From: Cloeon dipterum | Lineage: Eukaryota; Arthropoda; Insecta; Ephemeroptera; Baetidae | Assembly: GCF_949628265.1 (NCBI RefSeq) | Contig: NC_088790.1 | Span: 9,304,545 to 9,368,544 of the forward strand | Length of the DNA stretch: 64,000 nucleotides | Direction of reading: 5' to 3' | Shown here: one piece after another, positions 47,851 to 60,430 of the stretch | How positions within the stretch are numbered: the first letter of the stretch is position 1 | How the letters are laid out: every line of letters begins with the position of its first letter | Notes under the pieces: generated by a model | Told to the model about the DNA's origin: nothing | Databases searched by the model: none | The model's input: the letters and a program-made list of their open reading frames with translations, nothing else | Program-made: the position numbers and the translations under genes

Positions 47851-50800
47851 ATGGGTGCTCGGAGAAATGTAATTTTAATGATGGCTGGATTGGCGTTGTG
47901 TTTCGTGAGTTAAAAAAGGCGGAAATAACATAAGTGTTTCATTTATTTAACGCTTAGATTTGTTTGGCATCTGAAGTCACAGCAGCAAAAAACCGAGGGC
48001 ACACATTTTCCTCATCAAAGAGTTATATTAGCAATAAATTTAATTTGTTTGTCTAATCAATTTGAATTATATTCTAAGCAGGACTTTCAAAAGCTGGTCG
48101 AAGACAAACCATCATAAAGTGCTGTGGATCTCAATCCTGCTTGCAAGTCAAGAAAAAAATCAGATCTACTTTTATCAGCAGGAAAACTTTCTCTACAGTT
48201 CAAGTAAAATCAATTTACTTTAAAAAATGGAACAATGTCAAAGCTTAAATAGTGCGTCTGCATTTTTTAATCCTTAATTCAGTACCTTGTTCTGTTTATT
48301 GCCAAACGCTAACTAACTAAATAAAACAAATCATTTTTTAGGGAATCTTAAATGAAACAATTCAAGATTTAACAAGCGGGGAGACTTCAGTTCCAGAAGT
48401 AACAACAGAAGTCATAGATTTTGAAACAACACCAATTACCAGGTAAGGGATTAAATTAAAACATAAAAAACTACAGTATTATTTAAAGACGAATCATTTG
48501 CAGTAACATTGTGACAATAATTTCATTGACTGCCAGCAGTTTAGACTTGGAAAGCTCCAAAAGCGAATTATCTACAGTGGAGCAAACAACTTCGACTTTG
48601 AGTGAAACTCCAACACCAACTAAAATTCAGAATCTGACGACTATGCTGCATACTAGTACCTCTACTGAGGAAACAACGACAACACTGATTACAAGCCCAA
48701 CTACTAATCAAAGTCCAAAGACAACGCAACTCACTAGAACTACACCTAGTAAAGTATTTTGAAAAATAGTGGAATCTAAATTTTGTTTATCACATATCTT
48801 ATGCAATAGGTGGTTACCTACACCAAATGTGAAGCTAATGGAACAAGAAATGTATCCTTCAGATCATTAAAATATATGCTATAATTTATAAAGTTAATAA
48901 TAATTATAGAATGCACTCTTTGACGCTGAAAGAAGATTAAATGGTTTTATTTAAAAACTGGGAAAATATTTTTAATAAATTTTTTTAGAACCGGATCAGT
49001 ACGGTTTTTGGACTGAGTCTTTGCGGCCGACAGTTTCTATTCGGGAAAAAGTTGGTTAGTTCAAAAAATAAAAACCATCGCAATGAGAGCACTTTTGAAA
49101 TGGATTTTTAGGCCAACTGGAAAGAAAATTTTGTAAACTGCCACAAAATCGACATGGAGCCCATAGCTTTTGAAAACGAACAGAGGCAAACGTGCTTCCG
49201 GCAAATAGGTATCAATCGTGCGTTGCTGGACGCGGACTCGCTCTACACAAAATAAAATTCACAGTAGCAAGTTGGAAATACGGGTCAAACTACTGGACTT
49301 CCGGTTTGCGGTTGGGAGCAAGCGTATATTCATGGTGCAAGAAAAACGGGACCATTCCCTTGGTGAACGCAAATATTTCGTGGATCGAGACAAAACTCTT
49401 GGACGTTGATGAACAAAATTGTCTTCTTCTGAGCGTGGACAAGCAAAATGCCTCTTACCAGCTTTCAGAAAAAATGTGCAATGATTCCGATGTCTTCTTC
49501 GCGTGCCAAGTACTAAATAATTGCGTTTAATAGTTTTTAAATAATAAATTATTAACAAAAGGGAAAACCTACACCACCACCTCCCTGCTCCAGTCCCGTT
49601 TGTCCAAATTTTACTTGCGCGAAAAACGTATAATATTCAGATACATTTTCTCCTTGTAATTTAGAAGTTTGAATTTTAAAAACAGCAATCATACTTCATA
49701 GACGCTAAAATGGCTCAGCTCACAAGTAATTATACATCTAGTCTCGGACTTAAAATTATTCCTGGTAAAATGCAGGTACTGAAGCTCACGGAAAATGGTT
49801 CACTTTAACAGGCCGCATCTTTCTCTTCAGCTCATCAAACGAAACAGTAACTGATTTATAATTAAGTTAACTGTGATAAAATTTGAATATTGGAATGAGA
49901 AATTAGAGGGTTTAAATTGGCATCGCCTGTTTCTAAATTCCACTTTGAAAAGTTTAAAATTTTAAATTCGAGTTGAGTAATGTGCTCATACCTTGAAAAT
50001 TCGATTGAAAACTGTTTCTAACTGGCAAAATTGTATCTTTTTAAAGTTTTTTGGTGCTATGAAAGTTTGCTGCGGCTTAGGAATGAGTTTGCTTAGCCTG
50101 GAATACGACCACAAGTACGAAACCATCAAATCTGCGTTTTCAGGTATATACTATATACTATATACTAGGTATATATAGTCTCACTCACAGTATAAGATAA
50201 TTTTTCTAATATTTAAATCTGTGACTTTCAAATTAGGCGCTTTGGCTACAGAAGATATCTTCTGGACGTCAGGCAGTGATAAAGACTGCCCAACGAATTT
50301 TGCTTATTGCGCGGCAAAAAGACTTGTTCGAAAAGAAGCGATTTGGGCTCCCGGCCAGCCCGACAACAGCGGTGGAGACGAGAATGCGCTTGCTGTATTT
50401 GTTAATGCCACTGTGGCCCAGCTGTGGGACTTTAATGAAAACGCTAAGTTGAGATTCATTTGCGAGGTATACAAATTTAATGTACAAAATTTTCTAGTAA
50501 AATATTGGCTTGAAAAGGTTCGAGACTCGTCGAAATCAAATTCAACAAACAGTAGCAGTGGAAGTAGAGCTATCCAAAACGAATGCGCAATGATTTACAA
50601 AATTTCGGACAGTATGATTTTGATGTTTTAATTGTAGATATGAATTTCTGATTGATACTGTAGAGGAAATGGACCAGATTATGAATACAAGTCTAGACTT
50701 GCGAATGAAGGTTGAGCCACTATTTTTGCTAATTTCCATTTAATTCTTATCAAAATCTTACTTTGGCAGTGTTTCATCAGATGTCTGGGAGAAAACGCGG

Positions 50801-52616
50801 GATTGGTATTGATTTTTGGAATAAAAAATTTTATTAAACGCACTATAGGCGTTCAACACTAAAATATTATGCAGTTAATCTCTCAGATTTATTTTCCTTT
50901 ACGGCACTTTTGAATATTGTTAGTGACGTGGGGCAGGGGCCGCGAGAGGTTTGCAATTAGCTCAGAACTATATAGTGAGAGAAGGAAGGCAGGGCACAGG
51001 CCAATTGCACACCTCTGGTGGCTCCTGCCCCGCGTTGCTGACAAATATAATAATTTTCGCAACACTCACAATTGAATTTCCATTAACAGTCACAGAAAAT
51101 ATGTATGATGATAGCCAAATATGACAGTCATATCCAGTAAAGACTTGTCGATCTTGAAAAATGTAGTTCTCGCCAATTCACATATAAAATTCATTAGGTT
51201 TTAGTAATATTCAGCACAATCATTAATGTGTTTAATACCTGTCTTCTGATTGTGAGAAAATATAATTTATTAATTTCTGATTCTACATTGTATTGGACTG
51301 TTGAACCGTGAGATGATTTTCAGATCATAAATGGAAAATTAGTGGAGAACGAGATTTTAGCTGTTCTAGAAAAAATGGCAGGTGGAAATATTGCTGACTT
51401 GAAGACCAGCATGAACGTGATGGACGAGTGCAGTAATGTGACGCGTATGATATTTAATATTAGCAAAAGTATGCGTTATTTAAATATTTTGCTTTCTTGC
51501 AGAGGGTATGGACGAATGCGATATAGCGGCGCAAATTCTTAAGTGCAGTAACGAAAAGGCACCTAGTGTTCTTAACCAAGTGATAGCAGCGGTTGAACAA
51601 TCTATTCCGGCAGTAAATAGAATAAACTACATAGATAATACAAAATGACAGGTTTAATACTATAGGAAAACGTTAGTCTGTTTCAACAAGCGGAGTGTCC
51701 AAACATCACATGCACTATCAATGTAATATTTTTAGTTAGCAATAATTAGCGGTATAAATGATCGCTTTGGCACTAGGTTTTGTTTATTTCCAAAATTTTA
51801 ATCTGGAAAACTGCATATTCCTGGTCATAATTTCCAATTTTTCAAGATCGCAGGACGGGTTTTAAATGCATTATTCAATCCATATCTTTCCTTTTTTTTA
51901 ACAAAAATAATACTCACACTGAATATTATTCTGACTTGTGCACTTAAAAACTGAAAGAAACGGTGCATGAAATATCAGAAAAAACAAATATATAATACTT
52001 TCAACGAATGGTTTATTTTCTATTTTTGCAGCCAACTGCAAAAGCTGAATTGGATGCTAAGAATGGTATATAAAAGGAATTATCGAGGAAATTAATTTAA
52101 CTTAGTAAAATTTCAGAGTGGGCTCTCCTTTCCACAGGATATGTGAATATCATATGCAACCGAAAATATCTTCATTGTAATTCACCAGTGAGAGTCGCAT
52201 ATCTATGACAACGCTTTTGATAGATTCAAGTTTCATTATTTAGTTCACCTTACAAGAGGCATACACACGCTGTTGTGAATTAGGACTAAAACTTGCCTCG
52301 TTACCCAGCCAAAAAGATATTGATTGTGTGCTTGGCAGATTTGGTATAAAACTCTGAACAGCTTTTATTCCCAAAAATTACATTAAGAATCGCAGACGAA
52401 AATTGGACTTGGACTGCCGCCAGTTTAAAAGGAAGCCCTACTAATCCGCGGTGGTGCACCTCAGATGGACCGTTCTCATATGACGTATTTAAAGGTGTAA
52501 CTCCGCTGACTGGAACTGAATATGACGGCTTGGCTATGAAAGTAGGAAGTGGAGTTGTTACTTACGAGAAATCGTCGTCGAAGTTCTTCGCTTTATGTGT
52601 TGACAAGTTTGATTAA
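47851..52616 (+). CDS. gene E: divergent type II lectin-OBP gene with a frameshift
   Basis: Signal peptide 47851-47904 (MGARRNVILMMAGLALCF); 47958-48021; 48082-48203 with IIKCCGSQSC; 48342-48442; long Thr/Ser exon 48504-48753; 48810-48851; 48910-48943. CTLD1 48989-49054, 49112-49208 and 49265-49509. Linker 49562-49627 and 49686-49725. CTLD2 49776-49846, 50047-50143 and 50237-50466 with GQPDN. OBP 50518-51612. Linker 51666-51722 and 52032-52065. CTLD3 52117-52187, 52244-52343 and 52396-52616. All exons fit one frame except 48989-49054, which has one extra T in the run at 49020-49022 compared with genes B and C; this would stop the protein unless it is a sequencing error. CTLD1 lacks QPD. A lost donor after EAN is replaced by one 12 bases on (EANGTRN). 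CTLD2/OBP uses a GT donor. CTLD3 is strongly diverged. Probably a recent pseudogene, or intact if the T is an error. Confidence 0.8.
50518..51612 (+). other. OBP domain of gene E
   Basis: Exons 50518-50611, 50664-50710, 50770-50805, 51324-51444 and 51503-51612 total 408 nt, still a multiple of three. Despite strong divergence the cysteine spacing is kept (CFIRC for x3, CDIAAQILKC for x8), which suggests the fold was under selection. The third intron is enlarged by a small inserted element. Confidence 0.88.
50916..51043. mobile_element. MITE-like element in an OBP intron of gene E
   Basis: About 128 bp with imperfect terminal inverted repeats (TGTTAGTGACGTGGGGCAGG against TGTCAGCAACGCGGGGCAGG), flanked by AATAT on both sides. 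GC-rich ends in an AT-rich intron. Too short to encode anything. Confidence 0.6.
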
Positions 52617-53340
52617 AACAGAAGCATAGCATTAGAACATAAATTATCCATGCGCATTGCAAGTAATAATGCAATGGGCTTTATGCGTTGACAAATGAAT
52701 TTTACCTCAGGCCGATAGAAAATAATTGTATTCAATTTCCGTCCATGCAGTCAGAACAAATAAGAAAATATCTTAATTAAAATATATTGTGAGAACTTTA
52801 TGTGACGTGTGGTGAGTCTGTTTAGAAAATAAAGCAAATTTCACATTTTGATTATTTTCAAGATTTTTATTTTGGTCTCGCATGAAACCAAAAGTATAAA
52901 TAAAATAATACAAACTGGCTGTAACGAAGAATAAATAATTAAATTACACACAATCCGCAAGCGGCAATCGCCGGAATTTTGTATCATTGTTGACGTTTTT
53001 TGGTCTATTTTGTCTACAATGATAAGACATAAAATTCGGCATTTAGTTGAGTCTTTAATTCTCATATACGTACCTTTTTAAAATGCATGGCTAATCAGGA
53101 ATGTCAGATAAATGAATGTGACGTGGGAACTGCATTTGGATATCAAAATACATATAAACAAACATTCATAAAAAATTTTATGTACCTCATGAACATATAG
53201 TTCTCGCGGAAATACCTGCGTGAAGCCCAACATATGACTGGAAATTCCATAATTACCCAGCCATCAAAAAAGTATTGTGATTTTGCCATATAAAATTTTC
53301 CGCCCATCGAGGCAGTCTGTATAGTTAGGACCACAGCAGA
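52617..53340. other. spacer and promoter of gene F
   Basis: Homologous to the spacer before gene D. It holds the TATAAAA box at 53289-53295, 52 bases before the ATG, and the same CGAGGCAGTCTG initiator-like segment. Confidence 0.55.
53289..53295 (+). promoter_or_regulatory. TATA box of gene F
   Basis: TATAAAA with the conserved GAGGCAGTCTG about 20 bases downstream, matching gene D in arrangement. Confidence 0.6.
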
Positions 53341-56300
53341 ATGAAGGTTCAAAATCTTTACTGGATGTTATTGGCTATCCTATTGGTAAAAAAGAGAAAA
53401 TTTTAAATTATTTCCAATCATTATATACAAATTAAACATCACAACACAGTCCATGACGATAGCAGAGAGTGCAAGAAAAGCAAAGATAAGTTCAGGTCTC
53501 TTTCAATAACTTATTAAATCATATTTCTATCTAAAATATGCATTGTATCCACTGCCGAACAGGCCGATTTAATAGGAAAACCGCCAGAAGGACTACCATC
53601 ATCAAGTGCTGCGGCTCCCGTTCATGCACAGATGCAGTTACCACCTCTGTTTCAGTACCTAAATCCAATTTGACCTTCGCTACAGATAAAGCAGTAATTA
53701 CATTAAACAAATTTTAATTTTGTTATGTACTTATGATTGTGGTTTAATTTAGAGGACTACCGCAGATGCAAGTGAGACATTGGTAGAGTTAGAAACTATT
53801 GCCATTACCGATCCCGTTTCAGTAACTGACTCAATAAATGAGTAAATTCTTGACCAAAACCACAAATTAAAATAATTTTTTAAAAATTAAATAAAAATTT
53901 CAAAAGGGCTGAAACTAGTTCATCCCCATCTACAACAACCACCTCTACGAGCAGCACGTCGACAACAACTAAAGCACCGACCAAAGAGGTTATCAAATTA
54001 CAATTTTATTAGATGCGCGCAGTAGTAACATAAATTCAGGAATTAATTCTTGGAACTTGTGAAACATCCTTTGAGGCAGACGTACGCATGAAAAATAAAC
54101 TGGAAATTTGAATAATAATTGTTGGTTGAAATTCTCAGCTACGTGTAATAAACACGGACGGATCTCTTAAAAGTAACTCATATATAATTTGGACCTTAAT
54201 TAATCTATTCCCAAATGCTTCTATTTTCAGATCCAGAACAATACGGCTTTTGGGTGCATTCCTGTGGCACCCAGTTCGTCTTTGGAAAGTCATTGGTGAT
54301 TACATAGCAACGATAATTTAGAGGGAATAAAAAATATATTCTGCTTAGGCAACGTGGCGAGACAACTTTATAAAATGCCGGCAGATTGGAATGGAGCCGA
54401 TTTCCTTCGAAAACGAGACTAATTTAGAGTGCTTTAAAAATATGGGTAATTTCTCCAAGTTTGTTTTTGTGCGATAGGTTAAAAACAAAAATCAGTCTCC
54501 AAGTGGAAGTACAGCTCGAATTACTGGACGTCCGGTTTGCGTGTCAGCGCGAGCGAGTTTTCTTGGTGCAAAAAGGACGGATCGATCGCGGTTGACAAAT
54601 CGAAATTGACATGGGCCGCTGGCCAACCAGACAACGTGAACAACACTGAAAACTGTGTCCACCTAAATGTTGTGAAAAGCAACTCTTCGTTTTACTTTTC
54701 GGACAGGACATGCACCGATCTACAAATATTCGCGTGCCAGGTTGAATTAAAATCTTTTATTTTCGTAGCACTAATAATTATTCGCATTTTTCAAAGGGTC
54801 CACCAACGCCAGCTCCAGCGTGTTCTATGCCTGTCTGTCCAAACGTCACGTGCGTGAAAAATGTAAAAACACAATAATCCCAAATTTTTAGAACAATCAC
54901 ATAAGTTCTCAAAAAGCAAAATTATGGTTATACAACCTGTGCAACAACTGTGTCATTCGTGTTGCATATTGAGGCTTTATATTAAATTACGTTCTATACA
55001 ACTATGTATAGTATCTATTTTCAGACAGCTTTCTATTCAACTATAGGAACATCTCAATTTTTAACAAGTAAAATAATATTCAATGAAGTTTTTAGGTGAT
55101 TTTTATAGCACATTAAAATCTTAGAGCCTGAACAGCATGGAAGTTGGCTCACGATCAATGGGCGAATGTACCTTTACAGTTTTCAGGATGTGAAAACAAC
55201 AGTATGATCATACATTATTTTTTAATATTAGAATAGAACATAATGTTTTTATCGTTATAGGATACTTTAAATTGCCACAGACTAAAAATCACTAATGCTG
55301 TACATTTCAACGCTTTGTAGTTTTCAGGCGCAATGGCAGCGTGCTGTGAAATCGGAATGACCTTACTCAGTTTGGAATATGACTACAAATACAAATCCGT
55401 CATTGCAGCCATTAAAAGTGAAGTAAAATATTTTGAGTCACGCATTTGAGATGGAAATATTTTTTATAGACAACGTGACGTCGAGTGATTATTTCTGGAC
55501 ATCTGGTTCTGACAAAGGGTGCGAGTCGAATTACGGTTACTGCACGGCGAAGAGATTGCTTCGAAAAGAGGCAATTTGGGCATCAGGTCAACCGGACAAT
55601 GCTGATGGAAACGAGAGTGCTGTTGCCGTGTATATCACCGATGCCAAAGCTCAGTTGTTCGACTTCAATGAAGAGTCAAAATACAGATACGTTTGTGAGG
55701 CAAGTTCAATAGTGAAATATCTTGTTCGTAAATTTTAAATATACACGTAATTTATATTTTAGGCTCGTGATACATCCAAAGCTAAATCTGGAGGGTCCGC
55801 TGTAAGGGACGAGTGCGCCTCGATTTATAACGTCTCTCAAGGTTTAAATAATTATATATTAATTTTCCTATTTATTAAATTTAAATTTAGCTGAAATCGA
55901 CACCGTTCTGAACAACACAAACAAATTGGATTTAAGATTAAAGGTTATTTTTTGCAGTTTGAGAGTTCAATAAATTAATATACACTTTTTAAAGTGCTTC
56001 TTGAAATGCCTGGGAGAAAATTCTGGACTGGTATTATCTAATATGGTTCATAACAACGATAAATTAGCGAAACCGTACTTCTTTAGATGGTAAATGGAAA
56101 ATTCTTGGAGAACGAGGTTTTGGCTATTCTGGAAAATTTGGCCCACGGAAATCTTGACGACCTTCAAAAGAACATGGGCATCATGGACGATTGCGGAAAA
56201 GCGTCCAGTTAAAATTTTCCATTTTAACAAACCATTCATTTTCTAAAAGTATTTATTTGCAGCTGGCATGGACGAATGTGACAAGGCGGCGCAAATGATA

Positions 56301-57295
56301 GGCTGCAGCAACGAAAAGGCGCCTGACGTTCTCAACGGCGTCATAATGGCCATGGACCAATCGATGCCCATGGTATTTTTGGTCTGTTTTAAAATTAAGA
56401 GCGTTTAATATCTATTTTAATATTATCAGGAAAAGGCACCAATTCCACCAGAACCATTTTGCTACAATGCATCGGAGTGTCCTGGAGTCGTAAACTTCTC
56501 CACAGTTGGGCCTTAACAATCTTTATAATAATTTTCCTTGATTTAGCCACCACACGCGCAAGAAATAGCTGTTTGCACAGGTTATTTCAGTTTTGTTCCT
56601 TTTTTAGGTAGAATAAGTTAAAAATTTAATTTTATTTAACCTTTTGATTTAAAAGGAAGAATTTAAGACAGTATTAAAACTACTCTCTTTAGCTGACTGC
56701 CAAACATCGTATGGCCTGGTTAAGTTTTGCGGCAAGAAAAAATTTTATTTTGAATCAAGATCGGTAAATATATATAAGTTTTTTTTTAAATTAATCCAAT
56801 GATCACCTCTGCGGGAAAATTGCTTCATTCCCTCACAGTACGATTTTAATGTTTCATTTATCAACTGCTGCAACTTGGGAATGAAACTTGCGTCGATTGC
56901 AACTATTGAAGATGTCACTTGCCTCGCTAGTTTCGGTATGTTAACATTTTCATTTTGCATTTTATAATCTGAACACGATTCACAACCAATTACCTACCAA
57001 TTTTTCATCTAGGTTTAGTTGTTGTCATGATTACTGAGCGAAATTGACATTTTCAAAATTAACAGCTTATCCAAATCAAAATGTTTGGAGCTGGGTGGCC
57101 GCCAGCAAAATTAATAGCAGCAGTGGACGATGGTGCACCTCAACCATGCCTTTAAACAGTAGCATTTACGCTTCGTTTTCGGACAACATTGACCCAACTG
57201 GAAATTATAACGCATACGTTTATGTCACTATTTCCAAAGCCATGTCTATTACTTCTTCAAGTACAGTGTACCCTTCAATTTGTGAACAGATTTAA
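53341..57295 (+). CDS. gene F: CTLD-CTLD-OBP-CTLD chimera, type I
   Basis: Twenty-five exons totalling 2280 nt (759 residues). Signal peptide 53341-53385; 53450-53495; basic exon 53563-53693 with IIKCCGSRSC; 53753-53841; Thr/Ser-rich 53907-53988; 54040-54081; 54139-54172. CTLD1 54231-54295, 54349-54445 and 54496-54740 with AAGQPDN. Linker 54797-54862 and 55025-55067. CTLD2 55125-55201, 55321-55417 and 55470-55699 with GQPDN. OBP 55763-56372. Linker 56430-56489 and 56547-56580. CTLD3 56693-56763, 56839-56935 and 57066-57295, ending SICEQI. The intron after CTLD2 has a GC donor (55700). Exons and introns up to about 54.86 kb match gene D almost base for base; after that the introns match gene A instead, so the gene is a recombinant mosaic. 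The stop codon overlaps the start of an AATAAA-containing stretch, implying a very short 3' untranslated region. Confidence 0.93.
55763..56372 (+). other. OBP domain of gene F
   Basis: Exons 55763-55841, 55891-55943, 55995-56030, 56087-56207 and 56263-56372, 399 nt. The cysteine frame is intact, with CFLKC and CDKAAQMIGC. Confidence 0.9.
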
Positions 57296-57886
57296 AATAA
57301 ATATAAACATAAATAAATTTGTAATAATCTGTAGTGCCAGGCCGCTAAAATTTTTACAGCCTACTGCGCGGCTCTCAATTTCTTATCTCTAGTGTTGGAA
57401 ATATTTATAAAACCATTACTTTTCCAATAATGAGCATCAGGCAGACATTAAAGAATATACAAATTCTGGCAACTGAAAAAGTGATCTATTCATCGTATTG
57501 TATGCCCCTTGCCGATATTCTTTGTTTGTGGATACCGCTATCTCATCATTACATACTGACTTATTGTTATCCATGACCTTCCACTTCTTGCTTTTATGCA
57601 ACCATAGCAGCAATAATTTTGTTTGGTTCAGAGTAAGCAAGTGGAAGGGAGCATTGAGCATTGCATGCATTGCATGCTAGTGACTCCTCTCACCGCCCCA
57701 CCGCCGCTGGCCAATGAGGCTCTAGCAGTTCAGTGACTCACGATCAGATGTTTGTTGCTTCGAATTTGATGCTCCCGTGACAAGCAACAAATTGCAGTCG
57801 TTTGAGAGTTTACGTAAGTGGCAGCCACAGTCATCACAACTGTCGAGAACGAAATAGTGAGATACATTTCCGCTGACCTATCGAAG
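57296..57886. other. spacer and cathepsin D promoter region
   Basis: Separates the lectin-OBP array from the unrelated cathepsin D gene. Short frames on both strands have no family resemblance. The last 100 bases are probably the 5' untranslated region of the cathepsin D transcript. Confidence 0.5.
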
Positions 57887-60162
<2,276 letters not shown>

Positions 60163-60430
60163 TCAAAAGTTGCTACAAATGCGCCTGATAACAAGAGAGC
60201 ATAGGTTATCCACTAATGCTGTTGTTTTGTACGCCATTATAATTTTGCCAATAAATATATTGTGGTTGAAAAAAAGCCAAAGAAATAAAATTGGATCTTT
60301 ATATTATCAAACATGATTTAATGTATACAAAAAGAAAATCCTTGTTAACTAAAAATTTAAGCTTAAGTTTGTAAATTTACATGATTCAATTGCACAGATG
60401 ACAAGATGACTAATTAGGTAAAAATCAAGT

